A stretch of DNA of 64,000 bases from contig NZ_VOAY01000001.1 in the NCBI RefSeq assembly GCF_008369125.1, positions 1,364,001 to 1,428,000 on the forward strand. The letters run 5' to 3'. The notes beneath the pieces were generated by a model. It saw only the letters and a list, made by a program, of their open reading frames with translations. It was not told the DNA's origin and searched no databases. The DNA is from Allopusillimonas sp008369125 (lineage in GTDB: Bacteria > Pseudomonadota > Gammaproteobacteria > Burkholderiales > Burkholderiaceae_B). Below are positions 17,818 to 25,202 of this stretch, one piece after another (the first letter of the stretch is position 1; each line of letters starts with the position of its first letter). Position numbers and translations under genes: made by a program.

Positions 17818-17896
17818 GCGCCTGGGCGAACTCGAAGAACAATGGCTGGAGCTCCAGGAAGCACTGGAAGAGATTGAAGCGGATGTGATGCAGTAG
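17818..17896 (+). repeat. Direct repeat copy C: ABC-F 3' end at the right border of the accessory block
   Basis: This copy is 79 bases and matches the native gene end (504-582) at 76 positions by my alignment, again ending exactly at the stop codon. It starts 30 bases after the rhtX stop. It is too short to be a gene. As the outermost copy next to uvrD, it would be the original chromosomal gene end if the block entered by site-specific insertion. Confidence 0.85.
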
Positions 17897-18126
17897 TTGA
17901 CTGTGAACACAACTACTGCCGTCTTATTGCAGCGGCCGACCTGACACCGGCATGCTCAATTCATAGACTCGCCGCTAACAGGATAATCCACGCACTGAAC
18001 TGGGTATGCCAAAGTACCGGTAACAGAGCTTAGCGGGGCGAACGGCTTGCTTGCCGTCCGTCCATCTTGCTTCGCCCATGCCAGGCTATTTAAGCAAGGC
18101 CTTTGCACAGATAGGCGTCGCAGCTA

Positions 18127-20673
18127 TTAATGCATCAAGATCTCAAGCTTGGCCACGCCCAAGGCCAAGGTTTTCATGCCGGCATCGCGAAATTGAATCT
18201 GTGCCTGTGCGTCCTGACCCGAGCCGCTCAGGCTGATTACCGTACCCTCGCCGAATTTGGGGTGTTTTACGCCCGTGCCTATGCGGTAGACGCGATCACC
18301 CACGGTGACACCGTTTGACTGGGTGCGCGGCGCGCGTGGTGCGGCACTGCCTGTACCCGGACGATTGTAGGCATCGCCGCCACGGCGAAATGCGCCACTC
18401 CAGCTATGCTGTTGCGGTACCACACGCCCTTCTTTGGGGGTGAGCCACTTTAGGTGCTCTTCGGGGATTTCGTCGAGAAAACGGGAACGCATGGCGTAAC
18501 GGGTTTGGCCATGCAGCATGCGGCTTTGCGCCAGCGTAAGGTAAAGACGTTCGCGTGCGCGTGTAATGGCCACGTACATGAGGCGACGTTCTTCTTCAAG
18601 GCCGGCAGATTCCAGCAGGCTGTTTTCATGGGGAAAGAGGCCGTCTTCGACCCCGGTGATAAACACCGAGTCAAACTCCAGCCCCTTGGCTGCATGCACT
18701 GTCATTAATTGAACTGCGTCTTGGCCTGCCTGGGCCTGGTTGTCGCCCGCCTCAAGCGAGGCATGAGTAAGAAACGCCGCCAGTGGCGACATGGGGCCGC
18801 CTTCTATCTCGCCGGTTTCTATATCAATGGAGCGCATCGAGCCGGACTCGCCGGCTGCGGTGTCGGCGGATGAAATCGGCCCTGATTCGTTGCTTTCGCT
18901 CTGAGCCTGCCGCATTGATGCCGACACAGCGTTTTCGTTATCAATCGACGCAGTTGCTGCTGGAAGATCACTTTCGCCCTGGACGGAGACACTAGAACGA
19001 AGTTCTTCGCCCGACGCGGCTTCATGGCTGGCATTTTCCGCAGCAGGTTGATTATCAGCCTGTGGCTGACCCGCATTGGCCGCGCCAGTTTGCGCCGTAG
19101 GAACGGGCATTTCTGGAATACGCCCTGCGGGCAGCCCTTCGAAATTTTCTTCGGCAGCAAACGCCGCAGCGGCATTGACCAGCTCTTGCATGTTTTCAAG
19201 ACGCTCGGCGCCTTCGCGCTCGCCCTGGTAATGTGCAAGCAGCCCGCTATGATGAACAACATGCTCGACCAACTCGGGCAGTGACAGAATTTGTGCTTCA
19301 TGCGCCATTTGCTGGATAAGCTCTGCAAAGCGCATGAGGTTGGTGCCGCCCTTGCCCGACATGGCTGGAACTGCCCTGAACAGGCTGGAGTTTTGCTGAC
19401 GTGCAATATCACCAAGCTGCTCAAGCGTGCGCGCGCCAATGCCGCGGGTGGGAAAATTGACGACACGCAACCACGCCGTATCGTCGTAGGGGTTATTCAT
19501 AAGCCGCAAATAAGCCAGCACGTGCTTGACTTCTTGCCGCTCAAAAAAGCGCAGGCCACCGTACACCTTGTAAGGAATGCCTGAGGAAAACAGGTGATGC
19601 TCGATGATGCGCGACTGGGCGTTACTGCGATACAGCACGGCAACTTCGCGTCGTAAGCGCCCGTCGTTGATCAGTGCCTTGATTTCATCGACCACCCACT
19701 GCGCTTCGATCTGGTCTGATGGCTGCTCGATAACGCGCACGGGCTCGCCTGCACCGTGTTCGGTCCACAGATTTTTACCCAGCCGCGACGTATTGTGTGC
19801 AATAAGCGCGTTGGCCGAATCAAGAATATGGCCGTACGAACGGTAGTTTTGCTCTAGCCGTATGACATTACCATGAGCAAAATCACGCTCAAAATCTGCC
19901 ATATTGCCAACGTTGGCACCCCGGAAGGCATAGATGGATTGGTCATCATCACCCACGGCAAAAATGGCCGCGCCACCGCCGGCCAGCAGCGTTAGCCAGC
20001 GATACTGCAATGAGTTGGTGTCTTGAAACTCGTCTACCAGTATGTGCCGGAAGCGGCGCTGGTAATGCTCACGCACGGGCGCGTTGCGTTGCAGCAGTTC
20101 GTAAGCGCGCAATAACAACTCTGCGAAATCAACCACGCCCTCTCGTTCACACTGCTCTTGGTATAGCGTGTAGATCTCGACCATGCGGCGCCGATAGGCG
20201 TCCCAGGCCTCAACGGATGCAGGCCTTAAGCCTTCTTCTTTGGCGCTATTGATGAACCGCTGCACGTCGCGTGGCGGAAACTTGTCATCATCAATACCCG
20301 CCCCTTTGATAAGGCGTTTGATGGAGGCCAGTTGGTCGGCACTGTCGAGAATCTGAAACGTTTGCACCAGGCCGGCATCGCGGTAATGGGCGCGAAGCAA
20401 GCGATTGCAAAGACCGTGAAAGGTACCTACCCACATGCCACGTGTGTTGATGGGCAACAACGCAGAAAGGCGCGTGAGCATTTCACGCGCCGACTTATTG
20501 GTAAAGGTAACCGCCATAAGCCCGAAGGGGCTGGCCTGCCCGGTTTGCATTAGCCAGGCCATACGGGTGGTTAGCACCCGTGTTTTCCCGCTGCCAGCGC
20601 CGGCGAGTACCAGCGCGTGCTGCGGGGGGAGTGTTACAGCGGCTTTTTGTTCGGGGTTAAGGCTTTCGATCAT
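18127..20673 (-). CDS. uvrD: ATP-dependent DNA helicase UvrD/PcrA/Rep type
   Basis: This superfamily 1A 3'-5' helicase is used in excision and mismatch repair. Motifs in order are Walker A AGAGSGKTRVLTTRM (about residue 25), VDEFQDTN (motif II), GDDDQSIYAFRGAN (motif III), LEQNYRS (IV), VHAAKGLEFDSVFI (V) and EERRLMYVAITRAR (VI). The C-terminal KHPKFGEGTVISLSGSG is the Tudor-like tail seen in UvrD/PcrA. At 848 residues it is about 100 longer than usual; the excess is a low-complexity acidic and Ala/Ser-rich insert at about residues 510-622, between conserved helical segments. It ends the operon begun by the desaturase gene, with a 4-base overlap. Confidence 0.93.
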   Translation of the reverse strand: MIESLNPEQKAAVTLPPQHALVLAGAGSGKTRVLTTRMAWLMQTGQASPFGLMAVTFTNKSAREMLTRLSALLPINTRGMWVGTFHGLCNRLLRAHYRDAGLVQTFQILDSADQLASIKRLIKGAGIDDDKFPPRDVQRFINSAKEEGLRPASVEAWDAYRRRMVEIYTLYQEQCEREGVVDFAELLLRAYELLQRNAPVREHYQRRFRHILVDEFQDTNSLQYRWLTLLAGGGAAIFAVGDDDQSIYAFRGANVGNMADFERDFAHGNVIRLEQNYRSYGHILDSANALIAHNTSRLGKNLWTEHGAGEPVRVIEQPSDQIEAQWVVDEIKALINDGRLRREVAVLYRSNAQSRIIEHHLFSSGIPYKVYGGLRFFERQEVKHVLAYLRLMNNPYDDTAWLRVVNFPTRGIGARTLEQLGDIARQQNSSLFRAVPAMSGKGGTNLMRFAELIQQMAHEAQILSLPELVEHVVHHSGLLAHYQGEREGAERLENMQELVNAAAAFAAEENFEGLPAGRIPEMPVPTAQTGAANAGQPQADNQPAAENASHEAASGEELRSSVSVQGESDLPAATASIDNENAVSASMRQAQSESNESGPISSADTAAGESGSMRSIDIETGEIEGGPMSPLAAFLTHASLEAGDNQAQAGQDAVQLMTVHAAKGLEFDSVFITGVEDGLFPHENSLLESAGLEEERRLMYVAITRARERLYLTLAQSRMLHGQTRYAMRSRFLDEIPEEHLKWLTPKEGRVVPQQHSWSGAFRRGGDAYNRPGTGSAAPRAPRTQSNGVTVGDRVYRIGTGVKHPKFGEGTVISLSGSGQDAQAQIQFRDAGMKTLALGVAKLEILMH

Positions 20674-21881
20674 GCCGCGTAGCGGCGCAACCGGTAAGCA
20701 AACTGCTCAAGGCTTTCTATACCGCTTTGCTGGGCACGCTGGCACCAGGCTTGAAGATCAGCAAGAAGCTGCTCGCTGCTGGCGCTGGAGCTTTCCCATA
20801 CACGGGCCAGATCACGGCGCATTTGCACCAGTGTGGACAGTGACTGGTTTTGTGCCAGTACGGAATCAACCTCGGCAAGCTGTTCAGGCTCGAGCACTTC
20901 TTCGCTGCGTGACAACCAGGTGCGGCAACGCTTGAGCGAGAGCCAATTGGAGTTGGACTCGGCTTCAGGGGTGTGCTTTAGCTTGGCCAGCTCTTCGGTG
21001 ACGGCATGGCGAACGATGTCGCCGTAGCGTGCCAGAATTTCATAGCGATGGGTGATAACACCCTGCAACGTGCTTGCATTGACATCAGCAGCCTGGTTGG
21101 CGGGTTCAAGCTTGAGCTTGGGTGCCCGCTTTTTGACCGTGGCCAGACCCAAAGCACTTAGCACCGTAATGTAAGCCCAACCCAGATCGAACTCGTACCA
21201 TTTGGTCGAGAACTTGGCCGAGGTGCCATAGGCGTGATGGTTGTTGTGCAGCTCTTCACCACCAATAATGATGCCCCAGGGCGATACGTTGGTGCTGGTG
21301 TCGGGGCTTGCGAAGTTGCGGTAGCCAAAGGCATGACCCACGCCGTTGACAACGCCCGCTGCCCAAAACGGGATCCAAGCCATTTGAACGGCCCAGACCG
21401 TAAGGCCCAGTACGCCGAACAATGCAAGGTCAATACCCAGCATGATCAGCACGCCGAGCAGGCTGTGCTTGGTGTAGACGTTGCGCTCCATCCAGTCATC
21501 GGGGGTGCCGTGACCAAAGCGCTTGAGCGTTTCGGGGTTGTTTGCCTCGAGGCGGTACAGCTCTGCGCCACGGAAGAAAACCTTACCCAGCCCGAATACG
21601 ACGGGTGAGTGAGGATCGCCCTCGCGCTCTACCTTGGCGTGGTGCTTGCGGTGTATGGCAACCCACTCTTTGGTGACCATACCGGTGGTCATCCAAAGCC
21701 AGAAGCGGAAGAAATGCATGACTGCAGGATGCAGGTCTAGCCCCCTATGCGCCTGGCTGCGGTGCAAAAACACCGTTACGCCAATGATAGTGATGTGGGT
21801 GAGCACAAGCGTCACCAGAGCGACCTGCCACCATGTCAGATGAAGAAAGCCGCCCGACAGGAAATTTAAGATTTGTTCCAT
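20670..21881 (-). CDS. Acyl-CoA desaturase (membrane di-iron fatty acid desaturase)
   Basis: This integral membrane di-iron enzyme introduces a double bond into fatty acyl chains. The three histidine boxes are visible: HRSQAHR, HRKHH and ELHNNHH. Hydrophobic helices lie before box 1 and between boxes 2 and 3. A C-terminal segment of about 130 residues after box 3 is charged and helical. The frame can be extended to a TTG at 21917, but ATG 21881 (MEQILNFLSGG) looks the natural start. Its stop overlaps the uvrD start (ATGA), so the two are probably co-translated, although no functional link is known. The precise double-bond position cannot be predicted. Confidence 0.88.
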   Translation of the reverse strand: MEQILNFLSGGFLHLTWWQVALVTLVLTHITIIGVTVFLHRSQAHRGLDLHPAVMHFFRFWLWMTTGMVTKEWVAIHRKHHAKVEREGDPHSPVVFGLGKVFFRGAELYRLEANNPETLKRFGHGTPDDWMERNVYTKHSLLGVLIMLGIDLALFGVLGLTVWAVQMAWIPFWAAGVVNGVGHAFGYRNFASPDTSTNVSPWGIIIGGEELHNNHHAYGTSAKFSTKWYEFDLGWAYITVLSALGLATVKKRAPKLKLEPANQAADVNASTLQGVITHRYEILARYGDIVRHAVTEELAKLKHTPEAESNSNWLSLKRCRTWLSRSEEVLEPEQLAEVDSVLAQNQSLSTLVQMRRDLARVWESSSASSEQLLADLQAWCQRAQQSGIESLEQFAYRLRRYAA

Positions 21882-21987
21882 AACCCTTTCTATAAGGCCT
21901 AGTAATGTGTTAAGCAAGTTTAGCTGAGTTAGACGTGCAAATACAGATAAGTTTCAACCCAGACTTAATACATATCAAAATACGGGC

Positions 21988-23496
21988 TTAATTTATGTCA
22001 ATTTCTGGCTCTGTGGGCGACTCTGCAACCACCTCTTCGAGCGGCTCTGCAGTCGCCGGTTTTGCGGGTTTGGCCCTCTCGAAGACGGCAGCAAAGAAGC
22101 CATCGGTGCCATGCACGTCAGGACGCATTTTCAGGTTAAGTCCTTGATCTGTCAGATTTTTGCAACGTTCGGCTACAATTTTGCCTGCATCGATCTGTGT
22201 GAACTCGGGGTTTTCGGCCAGAAACAGCGCAACCTGGTCTTCGTTTTCTTCGGGCAGGATACTGCAGGTGCCATAAACCAGGCGCCCGCCAGGTGCTACC
22301 AAGCGTGCAGCCTGGCGCAAAATATTGGCTTGTGTTTGCTTGAGTGCATCAAGTGAGCCAGGGTGCTGGCGCCATTTGAGGTCGGGGTTGCGCCGCAATG
22401 TACCCAAGCCGCTGCATGGGGCGTCCACCAGAACACGGTGGGCCTTGCCACGCAAGCGTTTAACGCGCTGGTCGTTTTCTGCGTTGATGACAACCGGCAC
22501 GATATTAGACAGCCCGCTGCGTGCAAAACGTGGCTTGGCACGCGCCAGACGGGCGGCCGACACATCGAAGGCATACAGACGGCCGGTTGAGCGCATCAGT
22601 GCGCCCAACAACAGTGTTTTGCCGCCTGCACCTGCGCAAAAATCAATAACCATCTCACCGCGCTTGGGCGCCATGAGCGCTGTCAAAATTTGGCTGCCTT
22701 CGTCCTGCACCTCAATAAGGCCTTTCTCAAACATAGGCCAGCGATTCAGTGGTGGCCTGCCCTGCAAGCGAATACCCCAGGGTGAGTACGGCGTGGGCTC
22801 AGGGTCATTGCGCGCGGCCGGGCCGTCACGCAATTCTTTGAGCACTGTGTCACGGTCGGTACGCATGGGGTTAATGCGGATGTCGAGCGGCGCAGATTGA
22901 TTCAAGGCCTGGATGAGGCTGTCAGGCGCGTCAAGCGCTGCAAGGCGCTCTTCGAGCCAGTCAGGGATGCTGTCGCGCACGACGCGTGGCAAGCTGGCAA
23001 CGTCAATATTGTGTACGTGCGAGAGCCAGTGCTGCTCTTGCTCGCTCAGCCCGGTGTCGAGCACGGTGCGGTGAAACACCGATGCCAAACCTAATATGGC
23101 AAGACGACGGGCGGCAGGCCCGGTACCGCTTTCAGCAAAGTTGCGATAGCGGCGCAGGTGACGCAGTACATCAAAAACACCGTTGGCCACTTCGGCACGA
23201 TCACGCATGCCGAGCTTGGGATGGCCGCGAAACCAGTGCGAAAGCACGGCATCAGCGGGGTATTCCCATTGCAGCACTTCGCCCAGTACGCTTTGTACCT
23301 GGTCGATACGCACTGCAGCCATGACGTATGGCCCTTTTACTTCTTCGGCACTATCACCACGGCGTTCGGGGCGTCGTGCCGTTTTTTGAGGGCGACTTGC
23401 CCGACGCTCTTCGTCGGTTGTGCGGCCTGCTTGCCGTCTGGCTTGCGCCGGACGGGTGCCCGCAGCACTACGCCCGGGAGTATTTGATTTATTCAT
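21988..23496 (-). CDS. RsmB/NOP-family RNA (cytosine-C5) methyltransferase
   Basis: This SAM-dependent rRNA cytosine-5 methyltransferase has 502 residues. Motif I is VIDFCAGAGGKTLLLGALM, motif IV with its cysteine is DAPCSGLGTLRRNP, and motif VI with the catalytic cysteine is YGTCSILPEENE. The first ~55 residues are basic and low in complexity (Arg, Ala, Gly, Thr) and are not part of the fold. Residues 60-170 form a small helical domain. It could be RsmB itself or the related second paralogue common in Burkholderiales, so no symbol is given. It lies 3 bases upstream of purN's end on the same strand and probably shares its transcript. Confidence 0.88.
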   Translation of the reverse strand: MNKSNTPGRSAAGTRPAQARRQAGRTTDEERRASRPQKTARRPERRGDSAEEVKGPYVMAAVRIDQVQSVLGEVLQWEYPADAVLSHWFRGHPKLGMRDRAEVANGVFDVLRHLRRYRNFAESGTGPAARRLAILGLASVFHRTVLDTGLSEQEQHWLSHVHNIDVASLPRVVRDSIPDWLEERLAALDAPDSLIQALNQSAPLDIRINPMRTDRDTVLKELRDGPAARNDPEPTPYSPWGIRLQGRPPLNRWPMFEKGLIEVQDEGSQILTALMAPKRGEMVIDFCAGAGGKTLLLGALMRSTGRLYAFDVSAARLARAKPRFARSGLSNIVPVVINAENDQRVKRLRGKAHRVLVDAPCSGLGTLRRNPDLKWRQHPGSLDALKQTQANILRQAARLVAPGGRLVYGTCSILPEENEDQVALFLAENPEFTQIDAGKIVAERCKNLTDQGLNLKMRPDVHGTDGFFAAVFERAKPAKPATAEPLEEVVAESPTEPEIDIN

Positions 23497-23499
23497 GAT

Positions 23500-24186
23500 T
23501 TAAAGCTGTTCCGACGAGACAACGCCGACAGGCGTGAGGACAAAGGAGCGGCTGGCGATGCCGCGCACTTGTACGCGCTGCATGGCATCGAGCGAAACAC
23601 GCTCCTCAGCCAGCCAGCGTACCACGTCTGCGTAAAGTCGGTGTTCAACCAGCAGAAGTCGGGCTGAAAGATCGTCAGGCGTGTCGTTTGCCTGCACCGG
23701 CACAATGCCTTGCGCAATAATGGGGCCGTGGTCGAGCACAGGGGTGACAAAGTGCATAGTGCAACCGTGCCACTGCACGCCTAGCGCCAGAGCCTGCTGA
23801 TGAGTATGCAGGCCCGGAAATGACGGCAACAGCGAAGGGTGAATATTGATAAGCCGGCCATTGAATCGCTCAACAAAGCCAGGCGTGAGTACGCGCATAA
23901 ACCCGGCGAGCAACACATAATGAGGCTGGTAAGCCTCTATGGACTGGGCCAGCGCGGCATCGAAGGCTTCGCGGCTGGCGTATTCGCGGTGCGGAACGAC
24001 GTCGGTTGCGATGCCCTGCTCGCGGGCCCAGGCCAGCCCCGCCGCGTCAGCCTTGTTGGCAATAACGGCACACACCTGAGCCGCCAGGCCTTGCTGGCGT
24101 ACGGTTTCAACTATGGTCTGCATGTTTGAGCCGCGCCCCGAAATGAGGATGACAAGGCGGCAGCCCGGGGTGTTTTGTGGGTGCAA
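23500..24186 (-). CDS. purN: Phosphoribosylglycinamide formyltransferase PurN
   Basis: PurN transfers a formyl group from 10-formyltetrahydrofolate to GAR in de novo purine synthesis. The N-terminal LVILISGRGSNMQTI binds the phosphate. YVLLAGFMRVL, NIHPSLLPSFPGLHTHQQAL (the catalytic Asn/His region) and HFVTPVLDHGPIIAQ follow. The longest frame runs back to 24282 and would overlap ribF on the other strand. TTG 24186, with AGGA 9 bases upstream, gives about 228 residues, close to the family length plus a short tail. The 47 bases between it and ribF must hold both divergent promoters. The start choice is moderately certain. Confidence 0.92.
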   Translation of the reverse strand: MHPQNTPGCRLVILISGRGSNMQTIVETVRQQGLAAQVCAVIANKADAAGLAWAREQGIATDVVPHREYASREAFDAALAQSIEAYQPHYVLLAGFMRVLTPGFVERFNGRLINIHPSLLPSFPGLHTHQQALALGVQWHGCTMHFVTPVLDHGPIIAQGIVPVQANDTPDDLSARLLLVEHRLYADVVRWLAEERVSLDAMQRVQVRGIASRSFVLTPVGVVSSEQL

Positions 24187-24233
24187 GAGGATAATTCCTG
24201 AGTAGATGATCGCAAAATTGTAAACTCTCATCT

Positions 24234-25202
24234 GTGAAAAATAATCTGACCATTTACCGCAACCTTCCTCGCTTCGATACACAGCGCCCTAGCGCCGTGA
24301 CAATCGGCAACTTTGACGGCGTCCATCGCGGACACCAGTCTATCTTGCAGCGCGTGCACGACGAGGCCGTCAGGCGCGAACTCGCGCCTACGGTCATGAC
24401 CTTTGAGCCGCACCCGCGGGCCTATTTTGCACACCGCGGCCAGCGTCCCGAACTTATCCCTACACAGATCAGCAGCTTGCGCGGCAAAATTGAAGCGCTG
24501 GCGCAACACCGCATTAGCCAGGTGGTACTCGAACGCTTTGATCAAGCCCTGGCTGACATGTCGCCGGAGGCGTTTATTGAAGAGCTGCTGGTAAAAGGCC
24601 TGGCAACGCGCTGGCTGCTGGTAGGTGAGGATTTTCGCTATGGCCACAAACGCAGCGGCGACATCGACATGCTGCGGCAGTTTGGTCAACGCTTTGGATT
24701 CGAGGTAGAGACCATTGCCGACGTCGCCGACGATATGGGTCGGCGCATTTCAAGCTCTGAACTGCGGGTGGCGCTTGCCGTGGGCAATCTTGAACTCGCC
24801 CAACACCTGCTTGGTCACCGCTACTGTATTAGCGGGCATGTTATTCACGGGCAAAAGCTTGGACGTACGCTGGGCTTTCCTACGCTCAACCTGCGCGTTC
24901 CGCCGCGATGTGCGCTGCGGTCGGGCATATACGTGGTGCGTGCCCACGGGCTGGGCCCCGAGCCACTTCCCGGCGTCGCCAGCCTGGGGGTGCGACCCAC
25001 TGTACAAGATGGCGGGCGACTTATGCTTGAAACGCACTTGCTCGACTGCCAGGTAGATGCTTACGGTAAACTCACACGTATTGAGTTCCTCGATTTTCTG
25101 CGGGACGAAGAAAAATTTCCCGACCTTCCCACAATGACGGCTGCCATCAACACCGATGCGCAGCGCGCTCGCGATTACTTTGCCGGCTCCCATGGACTAT
25201 AG
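24234..25202 (+). CDS. ribF: Bifunctional riboflavin kinase / FAD synthetase
   Basis: RibF makes FMN from riboflavin and then FAD. The N-terminal adenylyltransferase domain has VTIGNFDGVHRGHQ (about residues 22-35) and GEDFRYGHKRSGD. The C-terminal kinase domain begins near residue 188 with RYCISGHVIHGQKLGRTLGF and PTLNL, and holds GVASLGVRPTV and LETHLLD. It has 322 residues and a GTG start. The gap to purN is only 47 bases and no FMN riboswitch is visible there. It overlaps ileS by 11 bases, the usual betaproteobacterial arrangement ribF-ileS-lspA. Confidence 0.95.
   Translation: MKNNLTIYRNLPRFDTQRPSAVTIGNFDGVHRGHQSILQRVHDEAVRRELAPTVMTFEPHPRAYFAHRGQRPELIPTQISSLRGKIEALAQHRISQVVLERFDQALADMSPEAFIEELLVKGLATRWLLVGEDFRYGHKRSGDIDMLRQFGQRFGFEVETIADVADDMGRRISSSELRVALAVGNLELAQHLLGHRYCISGHVIHGQKLGRTLGFPTLNLRVPPRCALRSGIYVVRAHGLGPEPLPGVASLGVRPTVQDGGRLMLETHLLDCQVDAYGKLTRIEFLDFLRDEEKFPDLPTMTAAINTDAQRARDYFAGSHGL

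Larger units (their letters stand above)
583..17896. mobile_element. Putative composite genomic island bounded by copies of the ABC-F 3' end
   Basis: The block between the ABC-F gene and uvrD is flanked by 79-bp direct repeats (504-582 and 17818-17896), with a third, more diverged copy inside (7866-7944). It carries only accessory functions: a TRAP/P450 catabolic operon and a siderophore locus. It also contains several decayed genes and looks more A+T rich than the housekeeping DNA on its right, especially in 600-7300. No integrase, transposase or conjugation gene is visible, so either the element lost its mobility genes or the structure arose by homologous recombination between duplicated gene ends. 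The boundaries come from the repeats; mobility is inferred. Confidence 0.5.

Noticed and set aside
17619..17888. Plus-strand frame overlapping the end of the RhtX-type gene
   Set aside because: It is a shifted frame of the importer gene running into the ABC-F-end repeat.
583..17896. Integrase or transposase gene for the accessory block
   Set aside because: I looked through all frames of the block and found no recombinase-like protein. Mobility is therefore inferred only from the repeats.
24187..24233. FMN riboswitch before ribF
   Set aside because: Only 47 bases separate purN and ribF, far too short for the ~140-base FMN element, and none of its conserved parts is seen.
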